The translations under genes and the position numbers were made by a program. The notes under the pieces are model-generated. The model worked only from the letters and a program-made list of their open reading frames with translations. It was not told the origin of the DNA and made no database searches. From assembly GCA_946800325.1 (NCBI GenBank), contig OX326959.1, positions 28,471,115-28,535,114 on the forward strand: a stretch of 64,000 nucleotides of DNA, read 5' to 3'. Origin of the DNA: Luzula sylvatica (Eukaryota > Streptophyta > Magnoliopsida > Poales > Juncaceae). The stretch's first letter is position 1; every line of letters starts with the position of its first letter. Positions 48,643-61,978 of the stretch are shown here, piece by piece.

Positions 48643-49183
48643 ATTTTGCATTTGAAAAATGTTAAATTTGTATGAATGCAATGAATTTCATGAATGATGT
48701 GTAGCCGTGTAGGTAATACAAAAGGAAATTTGGTAATAAAATAGATTCCTAGTCATGGCCAATGCATGTTGGTCCCAAGTAACAGACAATTAAAATGTAT
48801 AGAGAGAGAGATATAAATGCATGGTACCAAAATAGTAACCACTGTGACCAAGTCTATTGCACAGTTGCACTTGGTACCTGGACCCACTGCTGCAGTGGGA
48901 GGCAGTTGTCCTTTTACATTTTTTGACGATAGTATAAATATATATATTTGTTAAGAAAAATTCAAAAAAATTCATGAATGCAAAATATACTAATGAAATT
49001 AACAAAATATATTATTTAAATGAATAAAATATACTGTTGAATCCAACATGTTAACATGACTAAACTTAAGAATAAAATAATATATTTTTAATAGTATATT
49101 TTGTTATATACAAAAAAAAAAAAAAATTTGCTAATTTCAATAGTATATTTTGGACCTTGGATTTTTTTTTGTGGATTTTTTTT

Positions 49184-49220
<37 letters not shown>

Positions 49221-51566
49221 AAATTAAAAATTTATGTATTATCGTCCTCGAAATTTTTTCTTTAATTTCTCACGGTATCCAGTATCCTCCTCTAAATTAC
49301 CGTCCCCCATCCATTGATATGGGAAAAGATTGGCCACTGTGGTGCCCTATTTGGTCCCTATGTTCCTTGCTCCTCCACTTGATATCTTTGACCACTCTTT
49401 GAGATTTCTTTTGAAAAAAATAGAAATAATTAACAGTTAAGTGTTCTATATATATACTTTTAATGTTAAATCTATAACACACTTACTTATGTTGTTGCCT
49501 GTTGGCCATAGAAAAGGGGAACAAAAAAACTTAAAAACCATTCAACCACCCTAATATATAGCCTCAAGGTAACACATGGTGGGAGGGCCCAAGTATCCGG
49601 TGAAATATCGTGAGCACTCGAATCTTTGCACATTATATCTGCCCTCCTCCTAGTGTTCTCTTTCTTCTTGTACATGTTCTTGCCATTGACAATTATGCCC
49701 ACCATGCTTTTGTTGTGGGGTACCATATTCTTTCTCTTAATTGAGTATTTAGGTCAATGCACGTTCTAATATTCTCCATATAAGAATTTCATTTATAAAC
49801 TTGATAATTCATTTCGGATACTTTGCATAGTTGATTCAATTAGTTTAGGTTCAAATTGATGTTATTCAGTGCAAGTGTTGAAGTACGTTAAGGAGGAAAA
49901 AAAAAACACTTTGTTCTTAAAGATAGATGGGTTTTTTGTTATTTCGAATAATGCAGGGGCATTTATGAAATATTTCCGGGAATTCATACACGTGATAAAA
50001 AAGAGAAAATATCATGGGGGTACCCCATAACAAGTCCCCAAACAGTAGACAAGTTTAAGACCTCTCATCCAAAAAGCCAAAATTGCTGTTAGTTTTCTAA
50101 TACCACCGGAAACTCTTTTCTCACAATTTGCTATGGGCAACGAGATTTTTTGTAAATAATCCTTTAGCATAATTGATTTTTCAAAGAAAATGTTGTAGAG
50201 AAGATAGAGTTTTATGTTACATGTTATAAGTTGAGACCGGTTACTGCATATGCGGACCTAATGCAAGTCGTGGGTCCAAGTCGGCCCGCGCGTGACCACA
50301 AACCATGAGACGAGAATCTTTCTTTTCTCTACTTCGGTTGATAGTTTTTTGTCATTTTGGTCGTGTATTGCATGCCGACCAAAAATGTATTATTATTTAT
50401 TACTATACAAAATATATAAATCTAGTAAAATTATCCAAAATGTATAAAACATAAATATATATCATTTATGCAAAAATGCATAATATGTTTGTATTTAAAA
50501 AATATATCATACATCTAAAAGTATTTGGTACATTCAAAAAAACATATAAGTATAAAACATAATAGTATATATATTAGACATGTAAACATGTATAACATAT
50601 ATTGCATTTAAAATTAATACCAAAAGCAGTCATCTCTGATTTCAAATTTTCATTTGGAAAATTGTCTATGAAGATTTTTTGCAGTCAGAGATTCATACAT
50701 ACACAAAGGGGCCCTGATTTCAAAGCATGCAAGTCGTTTCCATCCGATTAATTCTTGGGGTAAAAAAACATTACATATGTAAGAGTCTTTGCACGAAAAA
50801 ACGTTATCCGAGGACACGCAATTTTCCATTTTTTTTAATAAAAAAATTGACAATTATGTCTATTTAAGGAAATGTATATAATACATCTAAAAACGTATAA
50901 AATATAAATGTATATCATAAATGTAAAAATATATAACATGTATTGTATTTAGAATTTTTTTATCATTAATAATATATAATATGTGTTATATTGAACACTA
51001 GTTACTCAAAATCACTTTCAAAAATTGAATTAATTCTCTGAAAATTCTACTTTAAAATGAAAGATAAGAGTAATGGTTAAATATATATGCTATAATTTTC
51101 CAGTCCTAGTTTCATGGAAAATAATAGGGTGCAGCGTATCAAATTATCATAACAATCAAAATTCCAATAAAAAACTTTCAACTAGATGACATTAAAGTGA
51201 ACTAAACTAATTTAATACGAGATCATATGCAGATTTGATTTGATATTTCATTCAATTAGATTTAGTACTTTAATCTTTGTTTTGATTGAGTTGAAAAAGA
51301 AAATAAATTTGTCTCAACGTTATCCAGCATCTAATTAAATTGATTGTGCCTCGTTTTATGATTAATAAAATTGATATGAGATATAAATCAATTACATATG
51401 AGATTAAATCTAACTGATAATACTAAATGAATTAAGAAAAAAAACATAATGAATTATAATAAATTAATTATTCAAGAACTTATGGAAATAATTATTTTTG
51501 GAGACCTACTATTTGTGAGGCTTGTAGCGCCTGCAATTAACACATTTAATTAACATGATAATAACA
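48643..51566. other. AT-rich intergenic DNA, no gene seen
   Basis: A (TA)n run lies at 49186-49217. Short open frames (for example 49487-49726 and 50650-50853, both minus) have no recognisable features. Confidence 0.5.
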
Positions 51567-52475
51567 ATGGGAAATTTTCACAAAAAACTGCTAATTTTTT
51601 TGGATATTGTAAAAAAATCTCTATTTTTTGGGAAACTCCAAACAAAACATTTACCAAATTTTTATTTTCAAATACCCCCCTATAGGAGGTTATAACTATC
51701 CATGGATGATATTAAAAAAAAAATTTACCAAAATAACTTTATATTTTTCATATGTAGTAATTAAAAATATATTTTTGTTATTTTTTATTAATTTTAAGAA
51801 AATTCATAAATATTTTTTAACATGTAGTGATTTCAAAAGAATAAAATTATTACATGTTATGTTTATATAATTTTAATATTTCATTTATTATTCATGAAAA
51901 CTAACATCAAATAATAATAAAATAAACAACAATAAATAAACACCATGAAAATATATTGATAGAAAAATATCTGTTTAAACATCTAGTTTCTTATTTTTCA
52001 TTCACCTTTTATGTATTTATTTAATAGTTTCATGATATTTGATTTTTTAAATATTTGCAAGGTGTTTTTTTAATATTGTTCTTCATCTTATTATTATTTT
52101 ATGTTAGTTTTTCAGGAAAAAAAAATATAAAAGTCAAATATATATAATGTATGAAATATTAAAATTATATAAATATAACATATAATAATTTTTTTTTTTA
52201 ATAATTATATGCTAAAAAAATTTAGGATTTTTTTAAAATTAATAAAAAATAACATTTTTTTAATTACTACATATGTAAATAGAAGGGTATGTTGGTAAAA
52301 AAAAAATTAACATTAACACCATCCATGGTTAGTTTTAATCCCTATAGGGGATATTTGAAAATAAAAGTTTGGTAGAGGGGTTTTTTAATAAAAGTTTTTT
52401 TGGAGTTTCCAAAAATATAGGGATTTTTTTATACAATATCAAAGAAAGTTTGGGTTTTTTTTGAAAATTTCTCAT
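51567..52475. mobile_element. 0.9-kb fold-back element, almost entirely palindromic
   Basis: Ends ATGGGAAATTTTC and GAAAATTTCTCAT pair, and so do successive inner blocks: TTTGGAGTTTCC types, CCCCTATAG / CTATAGGGG, ATCCATGG / CCATGG, and the ATAACATGTAAT/ATTACATGTTAT interior. The two arms are about 400 bp each with a short centre near 52000. No coding capacity. The target duplication is not clear. Confidence 0.75.
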
Positions 52476-52791
52476 TAATAATTAATACATAATTAGAAAA
52501 ATGTGATATGTAATTAACGTCCTTCTAGATTAACAATTAATTATAAATATTTAAAAAATATTAATTATGTATTACTTGTTAATTAATTTGCTAATTAAAT
52601 GTCGATGTTTGGAGAATTGCGAGGGAATTGCAGAGGGATGTGAAGTTGAATAGCCCGCACGCAGAATATTTTCTCTTAAATGTTATTCATGCTAGTTTAG
52701 ATAGAAAATTGTATAGATTTTATCATCATGGCCTATTTTAGTATATAAATATTTTCTCTTAAATAGTAGTTATATTGTTAGATGAAAATAT

Positions 52792-52965
52792 CAATGATTT
52801 AAATTGCGGCGTAATTGCACCGTCATAACGCAAATAGCAATAAATATTTACAAAACGCAACACCGCAACCTACTAAATAACGCCGCAATATAGCGCAATA
52901 TCGGTGATCATATGTAAATTACAGTTCAAACGCAATGGAACGTTATATCGCAATTTAAAACATTG
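52792..52965. mobile_element. hAT-like GCGGCGCAATTG family (short copy 2)
   Basis: Same termini and interior as 22868-23052 but diverged. The 8-bp duplication is GAAAATAT (52784-52791) and AAAAATAT (52966-52973), 7 of 8. Confidence 0.88.
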
Positions 52966-53562
52966 AAAAATATTTAAATTATTTTTGTCCTATTAAGATA
53001 TACATGTAAAAATAGTAGTTATCTATTGATCTTAAATGTCTTGATAAATGGACATGTGCATTGTTCCCAGTTAAGTTAGCTAATATGTCATTTTATTTAT
53101 TTATATATTAAGATAATGCAAGTTAGGTCCCAAACATTGTTTGGTTTGTAGCCTGAATTTAACTCCCGCTAGTTTAATTTGTAAATTAAAAATATTTTAA
53201 ATAAATACAGGTTTCACTTTTTTTTTTTTGGCATTATTGGCCGTAGCTTAACCCACCCCGAGAAGCAGAATCACGATGGATTTATAGGGGACCGAACTTT
53301 AAAAAAAGTTGAGCACTTTAGTGCTCAAACGACCCTCTCAATTTCAAAGGATCACTAGATTGTTCAACTATTTGTGAAATATAAAATAATTTATTATAAT
53401 TATTACGGTTTTAACAAACAAAATCATTTTCTTCCATAAATATTTTTTCGATTTCGATTTCGATTTCGATTTCATAGAGGACCGGACCTCCCGCTCGCCT
53501 CCTTGGGATGGGCCTTTGGCCATCCTACTATTCTGACTTGTCCAAAGTAGCCCATTCTCCGG

Positions 53563-53672
53563 ATGGGGTTTGAAGTTCGAACCGTGGTGTATTACCAGGT
53601 AGGCGAAGGTACTATCAGAATGGGGTTCGAATCCTGGTGTGTGTATTACCGGGTAGGCGAAGGTACTATCAG
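53563..53672 (+). repeat. Two tandem ~57-bp units with tRNA B-box-like core
   Basis: Units start at 53563 and 53620. They share ATGGGGTT...TGGTGT...ATTACC(A/G)GGTAGGCGAAGG and ACTATCAGA. The second has GGTTCGAATCC, a perfect B box. They lie upstream of the CYP94C1 TATA box. Confidence 0.7.
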
Positions 53673-53804
53673 AGTGAATAGTCACTCTGATTGTAATTGT
53701 AATACAGATTTCATTTCGAAGCAATCAAAATTCAAAGAGGATGTTAATTTGTTTGGTAGCGGGAAATCCAGTAAGTACACAAATCTCCTCTCTCTCTCTC
53801 TCTC

Positions 53805-53810
53805 TATAAA
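53805..53810 (+). promoter_or_regulatory. TATA box of CYP94C1
   Basis: TATAAA after a CT repeat, 81 bp before the ATG. This predicts a leader of about 50 nt. Confidence 0.6.
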
Positions 53811-53885
53811 ACAGGAGACAGAGAAACATCACTCAGTTATTAATCTCACAAACCAAAGAGAGAAGGAGAGAGAAGCCTTACAAAA

Positions 53886-55516
53886 ATGGAAAGGGAAACC
53901 CTACAAGCTCACCTTAGTTTCCTCTTCTTCTCCTTCTCTGCCTCTTTTTCTTTACTTGCTTTACTACTCTTCCTCATCCGCAAATCAGGGCGAGATGGCC
54001 GGAGATGGTGGTGCAGTTGTTCGGTATGCGAAGCCTATGTCACGGCTTCCTGGACCTCCGAGCATAACAATATGTGTGATTGGTACACTCACCTTCTACG
54101 GTCATCTCCTACCGGTACCATCCACATCCATGTCTTGAATAACACTATCACGGCGAATCCATCGAACGTAGAACACATGCTACGCCATAATTTCAACAAC
54201 TATCCAAAGGGGAAGCCTTTCTCCGCGATATTAGGCGATTTTCTCGGCAAAGGCATATTCAACGTGGATGGAGATCATTGGATCTTCCAAAGAAAGCTAT
54301 CAGCCGCTGAGCTGGCATCCCCTGATGTCCGATCCTACGCAGCCAAAATAGTTTCATCCGAGGTGAGCCAACGACTCCTCCCCCTCCTTCATTGTGCGGC
54401 ACACGAATCAAGACAGCTCGACATGCAAGACGTGTTCAAACGATTCGCGTTTGATTGTATTTGTAAAATATCATTTGGGGTTGATCCAGGATGTCTCGAG
54501 CTATCATTGCCCATATCAGAATTTGCAGCGGCATTTGATAAAGCATCCATGCTGTCGGCGCGACGAGCTGCGGCTCCAGCACATATAGTTTGGAGATTGA
54601 AAAGGTTTTTGAACATCGGCGAGGAGAAGGAGTTAAGAGATGCAATTCGGTTGATTGATTTGCTCGCTGACGAAGTCATTCGCCAGCGCAGGAAGCTCGG
54701 ATTTTCTTCGAGTAATGACCTCCTCAGTCGTTTCATGGCCTCTGTCGACAATGACAGGTATCATCAGTTTCTATTATTCATAAAACATTTTTTTTGGTAT
54801 GGTAACTATAATGTTTTGGTGAATCAAATTTCTCCGTTGAAGGGGTGTCTTATACAAAAAACATGAAAATATGCAGGTATTTGCGCGACATAATAGTTAG
54901 TTTCATGCTGGCGGGACGAGACACTATTGCGTCCGCCCTGACAGGCTTCTTCTTACTCCTTTCGTCAAATCCCGATGTCAAGTCTTCGATGCAACGCGAG
55001 ATTGATGAAATCCTTTCGTCCACCAAAAATAAAACATCTTCGCTCAATCGAATAAAGGATATGAATTATGTGCATGCGGCTCTCCATGAGAGCATGCGTT
55101 TATATCCCCCGGTCCAATTTGACTCCAAGTTCTGCATAGACGACGATACACTACCTGATGGAACGTTCGTGACGAAAGGAACAAGAGTCACGTATCATGC
55201 TTATGCAATGGGTCGAATGGAAGACGTGTGGGGGTCAGACTGCAATGAGTTCCGCCCTGAGCGATGGTTGAATAAAGATGGCAAGTTCGTATCCATGAGC
55301 CCGTTTAAGTACCCCGTGTTTCAAGGGGGTGTACGGGTTTGTATCGGAAAGGAGATAGCGTTGATGGAGATGAAAACTGTTATTGTGTCTGTTCTGCGTA
55401 GTTTTGATTTGGAATTAGTTAGCGAGACGAGCAAATTGCCGAAATTTGTGCCTGGTTTAACTGCCACGTTTGCTGGTGGTTTGCCGGTGCGTGTTTGCAA
55501 GCGAGACATCACATGA
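53886..55516 (+). CDS. CYP94C1: Cytochrome P450 CYP94C1-like, jasmonoyl-isoleucine oxidase
   Basis: Two exons, 53886-54757 and 54877-55516, give 503 residues. An N-terminal membrane anchor (about 9-31) precedes the P450 fold. Motifs are I-helix AGRDTIAS, K-helix ESMR, FRPERW, and the heme loop FQGGVRVCIG with the cysteine ligand. The YTHLLRSSPT, TANPSNVEHML and YPKGKPFSAILGD segments match CYP94C best. Arabidopsis CYP94C1 oxidises 12-hydroxy-JA-Ile to 12-carboxy-JA-Ile in the ER, so it ends jasmonate signalling; the family also hydroxylates fatty acid omega ends. The 119-bp intron (donor CAG|GTATCA, acceptor TGCAG|GTATTT) is notable, since many CYP94 genes have none. The splice restores the RYLRDIIVSF segment. 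CYP94A/B members are less likely. Confidence 0.9.
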
Positions 55517-57214
55517 CATGATGGGTTCTAATTCGAGACGATTAATTAGTAATTGTGTTCACATTTTGGTTGTGGAGATCCACGGATTAAATGACATTGT
55601 CCATTGGAGGAGACATGAATGGAGGTTTGACAGAGCAAATTAAGAGGCAAGGTCCTTGGCTCTTCTAGAATGCTCGGGCTCATAGATTTACTAGTTGTAT
55701 AGGAGATAAATCCATGAACAATCCATGTAAATTCTTAATTTACATTGTCATTCCATGTAAATTTTCAATCTAGAACTTAACAAATGATTATTAATCCGTT
55801 CATCATTTTATGATACAAAAAGGGAAATTTTACTTCGCCCCAATAATTAACCAAAACATCCTCTATATTACATTTAACACTAGTAATTAACATGTCCATT
55901 AATATATGATACATAATCAATTAACACACGTCACATAATTAACATGTATTATTTTATGTTAATTACTATATGGAGGACATTTTGGTGAATATGGGGACAC
56001 TATACATGACCACTTAAAGAATTGAGTTAAAAGTTTCTGCCTTTAATATCTCGACACGTGTCTAATTATTGCCCTTCAAAAAAATTAAGTAGTATTTGGA
56101 TCTAGCGTGTTTATAATTGACCTTTGTATAATAAACTCCCGTATATACCATTTGAATCGTGATCAATGAATAATTAATTCCCCAATCTAGCTATCCCCAC
56201 GAATACTTAGTTAATTATATAAGTACCAGTCCCAATTAATTCTTAACTTCACATGCCATGATGCCAATCACAAGAGTCGAGACCCCAAATTCCCCAAGCC
56301 AGCCTATCCGGTTGGTCGACACGTCCCAATGGTGTCCTCGAAGTTTCATATCACAAAAAAATTGGAGGCATGTCATGTTAGTGAAGGAACAAGAAGTACA
56401 CATATGCTAAAAGGTCACATTTCATTTTAGATACAGACATGATTAAGCAATCCCCTGAAAAGTTATTGCCTAGCTACCTTAGGATAAATTGAGGACCATT
56501 CTTTCTTCTTTCATTTTCAACATGTTTTCCATCTATTGATACTAGGAAAATAGTCCGCCCTTCGCTGCGGGATATATTATTTGATAAGAAATAATATAGT
56601 AAGCAAAAGTAATAATTTTATATATTATTTGATATATTATTTCGTTGCGGGATATATTATTTGATATATTATTTGATAAGAAAATAGAAATATTTCTCGC
56701 GTTTCGTTGCGATTTTTCAAAATCTGTTATGATCATAAAATAATAATTTTATCTAAAACGTTACAAGTGCAAAACAAAAATAATCTTCATAAATGTTAAT
56801 TTAAAAAAAAAATCTGATATTAAATAGTGTCACAAGTATTATGCAATAAATGCAAATTTTTTTCCTCCTCAAAACATATCATATGTTCGAAAAGAAAAAT
56901 TCAAATGTTTTATTTAGAATACAAAACATGTCAAATAAAATAAAATTCTGAAAAAGACCAACAAAAAAACATAAAAGACGCAGCTTGGTACGAATCAAAA
57001 ATATTATAATAAGAAAAAAAAAAAAATTCAAAAAAAACTATGAACAGTTACATGAATGAACAGTAAAAGAAATGAACAGTATCTGGGTGAACAGTACGAA
57101 CACTAGTGAACAGTACTGGATGAACAGTAACGATGACGTGGCCTCGTCCTATTCTTTGTATCCAAAAATTAATGGGAGGGGAGAATGTGGGCATACAAAT
57201 ATACAAATTGTATG
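55517..57214. other. Intergenic DNA with minor repeats
   Basis: No gene is seen. TTCGYTGCGGGATATATTAT words recur at 56561 and 56641. Seven TGAACAGTA-like words cluster at 57040-57130. Confidence 0.5.
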
Positions 57215-57825
57215 CTATGTTGCACGGATACGGATACGAATATCGTATTCGATACGATACGGATACGACGATACGGCAATTTTCAAAAAATCACAGATAC
57301 GGATACGACAATATAGTTATTATTTTAATATATTTATATTGTATATAATTAATAAATTAAATAATAAATTAATAATATTTTGTAGTTAAATATCATGACA
57401 ATAAATAAAATCAACATAACAATACAAGTATCATAAAATTATAATAAATTTATTCTATAAGTATCCTAGAACTAATTTAGAAGTATCCTAGAAGTATCCT
57501 ATATAATTTATTTAAAAATATTATAGACCAAAATATTAATGGACCGAAGTATCCTAAATGGAGTATCTCAGCCGTATCCTAAACGTATCCCAGCTGTATT
57601 TTGTCGTATCCTTTCGTATTCCCGCCGTATCCGAAAAAAATAAATATTAAAATAATCGGATATGCCACGTGGCGTATCCGATACGTATCCGAGCCGTATC
57701 GTATCCGTATCCGTATCGAATAACCGTATCCTTAGGATTGGCGTATCCGATACGTATTCGTATCCGTATCGAATATCCGTATCCTCAGGATACTTCTGCA
57801 TTTTTGAAATATCTGCATAACATAG
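57215..57825. mobile_element. CTATGTTGC-type TIR element (copy 2)
   Basis: Ends CTATGTTGCACGGATACGG and ATCTGCATAACATAG. The 8-bp duplication is ATTGTATG (57207-57214) and CTTGTATG (57826-57833), 7 of 8. Same family as 38580-39044, with CGTATCCGTATC words inside. Confidence 0.85.
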
Positions 57826-57833
57826 CTTGTATG

Positions 57834-59636
57834 TCATCCATTGTCCCTTCTAAATTCCTCCGTATTAATGTAGTGATAATTAATAATATTTTACATGTTA
57901 AATCGTATTCATTTATTTATTTATTTATTTATTGTATACTAGTGTAAAACACACTCGGAGGGGGAAGCAGGTCGCCTCCCTCTCCTCGAGAAAATAAAAA
58001 TATGTGTACATTAATTAATATATACTGTGTATATTTTATATAGTATACGAGTAAAATTTGCATTGAATTATTTGATCCTGCATCCGTAACATCGTTCTGG
58101 TTTCGTCTCTGATATTTACATTTTGTTATATTCGACAAAAATTGACAAAAGGCGGTCTCACCAATAAGTTGAGATGATGATAAAGGACTTCATATCATCA
58201 CTCTAATTAGTTTGTGGATGTAATTTTATTGATTCATTTCACCCACGTGGATTCGATATTGAGCACTCGCATGATTGTATGTTTGCTTCTTTTTGCCACC
58301 AATTTCGCCTGCAAATGCAATTAATCAAAAATTTAAAAATATCACATATACCCTCCAAAACTGTGAAACATCATGAATAATACCCTCACCATATAGGAGA
58401 TATTTTATATCAAGGGTAATGAATCATGCGCACTTCAATATTTCAAAGCAAACAAGGAAAAAGATGGTTATAGTTTTGTAAAGACTATATATTTCCTATT
58501 TCCATTTGTAGGGGCATTCGTGATATTTTGAGATTTTGCAGGGATACAAGGGGTATCATTACCCCTTAATAAATGGATGTAGATCGAAACACGTGCATGT
58601 GAAATCAAACACTCTTTTTTTCTTTTTTGAGGTACATCAACATGTGAACTCTCTTTTAATTTTTCTTCATTTCTTTTTCTCATGATTTCAAATCTAGGAG
58701 AAACCCCCCAAAAAACATGTGAACTCTTTCTTTTCTTAATTGTACAAGTGTGAGCAACAATGCCAGCCTTTTCATCGTACTAAAAAAATAAAACTTGCAT
58801 TTAACACGTGAGTCTTTTTTTGTGTTCTGAACAAACCCAACATGGCGATTCGACAACCACGTGTGAACTCGATTTGTTCGAATCACATCGAACCAAACTG
58901 AATCGAATCGATTGGCTGAAAGGTGGTCCATCATTTCATAATCAGTAGTTACCAAGAAGATTTCGAGTTATTATCAACTATTATTTTTCCTGTCCAACTA
59001 CTTTGTTCGCGCCAAAAATATCCATCAACTATGGTACCTGAAATGGTGAGTCCATTTCATAGTCTTTAATCATGTGATCATCAAATAGACACGGAAAAAT
59101 CGTTTTTATAGTAATGATTTTGGTTGGTACATTGGTACCTTCACTTACTTTTAGGTGGTCCTTTGACGAAATCACAAATAAAAAGTAAAATCGTCCAATT
59201 TGATTATTTAGAAATTAAGACCCAATATTTGATTTAATGGCCTATATTAGTGGGCTACCAGGCCGGCCGAAATATTCCAAAAGAAAAAGAAATATATTAT
59301 TTATAAAAAGTTGATTTTTACTTATAAAAAAGAGTGCGAATTTTTAAAATTTTCAAGGATTGTTCATGGTATTTCGCATTTTAGAGGATAAATATGATAT
59401 TACGAGGTTTCGCAAAGATACGAGTGAAATTCCACATTTTAAACAACACTAGAACATAATAGAAAACTAAAAGACGAAATATATACAATGTTCGACTTAA
59501 AAAAACCAACCTAAACTAAAAGCAAAAGAAATTTATATATATTATATATATATACAGCCAAAACAAAATTTGCTCTACGCGACCTATTATTAATTATCAT
59601 ATAGAAATAAGAAAAAACTACGTACATTATATTCGC
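57834..59636. other. AT-rich intergenic DNA, no gene seen
   Basis: Short frames on both strands match nothing I know. The right end should hold the CSA 3' UTR. Confidence 0.5.
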
Positions 59637-61239
59637 TCAATCACTCCAATTATCCTCGTCAGCGTAGCTGCCAACTGGTCCTCTCTTATCCCCTTCGTCC
59701 TACAAAACCCAAAACCCTAAACCCATAAATATACTAAACGTAAGCGAATTATTTTAATTTTAATTTTATTTTTTACCAATTTTGTAATTGATGGAATTGA
59801 CGGAGACCAAACCAATATTTGTCTATCATTGCTCCCCGTGTATAATTCCTATTTAAGAAAATAATATAATAATATTAGATACAGGTCTTAGATTTAGGGT
59901 TCAGGGTTTATCAAAGAATTATAATAAACCTGATCTTGTGAGTTAAAATAGCAGCAATTAACTAACTCGTAATGGCCTCGAAATGTCCTCATTAACATGC
60001 CAGACCACAAATCATACGCCTATAAATAAGAAACGATATTTTTAGAAGGGTAAATATGATATTTTGGGTTTTTATAAGGGTAAATATGTAAATTAATTAC
60101 CTTGACGGTGGACATGCAAGGGATGAAAACAAGAGACGAATCAGACGAAACAGAAAATTGTAACGGTTTCGAATTTTGCAGACGCATCGACTCGTAATTA
60201 ACCATCGTGTTTCGTCCTGATTCTATATCCCATAATCTTAATCGCGAATCAGACCCTAAAAAACATTAAAATTACATAAGGGACCTTTTCGAAAAATTTA
60301 CATTTATTTATTTTTTGTTTACCCGAGCTTAGAAGATACATGCCGTCTGAGGTGGCACACAGTCCAGTTATCGCACCGTAATGTGCGACTGCACGGTTCT
60401 CAAAGCTCCTCTTTTTAGGTTTTGTTGATAATTCCTATTAAAAAATAATTTTAAAACTATTAAAATATTAGCAAAATATAAGATAATATATATTAATATA
60501 CCATTTTGTTGAGTAAAGGAGGGCGTGTGCCGAGCTGAGACTTCGATTGGTCGAGGATGAGGAAACAACCGGCTCGTCTAATATCCCAAAACCTAATGGC
60601 ACCGTCAAGCCCTCCAGTCATTAACATAAACTCATTCGAACTGGACCACTCCAGTGACATCACTCCATCTCGATGACCCGAGAGTGTGTGAGTAAAAGCA
60701 CCAGATACAATATCGCACAACCGCACGTGAACGTCAGAACTTCCAGTAGCAATCAACGCATGAGTCGTCGAAATCTCGGACATCGAAGCTCGGTATACTT
60801 TTCCGGGCATTTTGAAATCCATCACGGCCTCGACGGCGTTGGTGTCCCAGACCTTGACGTGGTGGTCGAAGGAGGCGGTGATGAAGAGTCCCGTGTCTAT
60901 TGGATACCAAATCGCACTGGAAATGGCGAATTTGTGGGCGTTGATGTGGCGTTTATCGATGCAGAATAGACTACGATGCTTTGCGACGAAGTTTCCACCC
61001 TCGTAATCGGTTTCGCACTGTGCGTCGAAGACTGCTGCGGATCCATCTGAAGCTCCGGAGAGGAGATACCTCCGTTCTGTCGTATCTATCTGGAGGGAGT
61101 TGATCGCGCGGTGGTGAGGACTGATGAAGTCCTTGCGGTTGGAGAGATCGAGTGCTGCGATTCTACTGGAGGAAATCCGCCGGAAAAAGGAACGCGGGAG
61201 GAGAGAACCGGATTCCCTGTTCCTAATTTCCTTCCACAT
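59637..61239 (-). CDS. CSA: Cockayne syndrome A (ERCC8-like) WD40 repair factor
   Basis: Six exons on the minus strand: 61239-60502, 60434-60323, 60255-60101, 60019-59930, 59848-59777 and 59699-59637. The frame is continuous and gives 409 residues. The protein is a WD40 propeller; visible blades include LLSGASDGSAAVFD, FITASFDHHVKVWD, RLCDIVSGAFTHTLSGHRDG, GGLDGAIRFWDIRRAG and DSRLRLWDIESGR. The WDIRR (DWD box) binds DDB1. Known CSA is the substrate receptor of a CUL4-DDB1 E3 ligase in transcription-coupled repair and UV tolerance. The MWKEIRNRESG start matches Arabidopsis CSA-1 in pattern. The C-terminus is acidic (ADEDNWSD). The region between exon 1 and 2 (a basic linker in Arabidopsis) is short here. 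The gene is divergent from BUD31. Confidence 0.93.
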
Positions 61240-61978
61240 CTTCTCTCTCGCATCCCCTCTCCTCCTTCGACCCTCACTCCATTAGTCCATCCCTATCCCC
61301 ATTGATCCGTTGAGATCGAAGGGGGGAGCAAGGTTGGGCTTCAGGTCTATGGCCCATGGGCCTTTTGGAATATTCTATGAAAGACGGCTACATGTACTAA
61401 CCATTTCTACGACAATTTACTTTGTTACGTGGTGTCACTGGTGTGTTATTCGTTGAATACATTGGTTTTGCTTGGCTTTCTTTTCACAAGTTCGTAGCTT
61501 TTATTTTACGCGAGGCGGATTGGTGGCGGAAAGAGGTCAGTTCTCTTCCCTTTCTTCCTTTAACCCTAGTTATTTTACCGATTTTGGTGTTTATGAGAGT
61601 AGATTTTGAATATTGGGGATGATTGTTGCTGCGGATTTGGGGGTTAATTGATTGGGAAGTCTGATTGATAGGTTTTGGGGGTTAATTGATAGGAAGAACA
61701 AATAAATTGTGGGGGGTATTGGGAGATTCGTTTGTCACAAAAATTCTTTGGAAACGCATTTAAAATTGAAATTTAGGGTTTGCTTCTGTTTAATGGTGGT
61801 TTAGGGTTTACTTTTACTCGATTCTGATTTTAGGGTTTTATCGAGTTCAATTGTGATTTGGGTTTTAATCGTTTCAAATCGAAATATTTGATCTTTTCAA
61901 ACAGGAAATCAAGAATATTGAATTTCATATCTATTTTTCCTGATAAATCATTAAATTTCAGTCATACAAAAAAAAATC
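61240..61978. promoter_or_regulatory. Bidirectional CSA/BUD31 promoter region
   Basis: The two ATGs are 739 bp apart. A TTGGGCT (61334-61340) and a perfect palindrome GGCCCATGGGCC (61351-61362) lie near the CSA side and read as site II boxes on both strands. BUD31 probably has a leader intron: a TTTCAG acceptor-like site at about 61961 and a GTCAGT donor near 61535. Confidence 0.6.

Noticed and set aside
53563..54138. 191-codon frame starting upstream of CYP94C1
   Set aside because: It is in a different frame from the P450 and covers the repeat units and promoter.
60673..60969. 98-codon plus-strand frame
   Set aside because: Antisense shadow of CSA exon 1.
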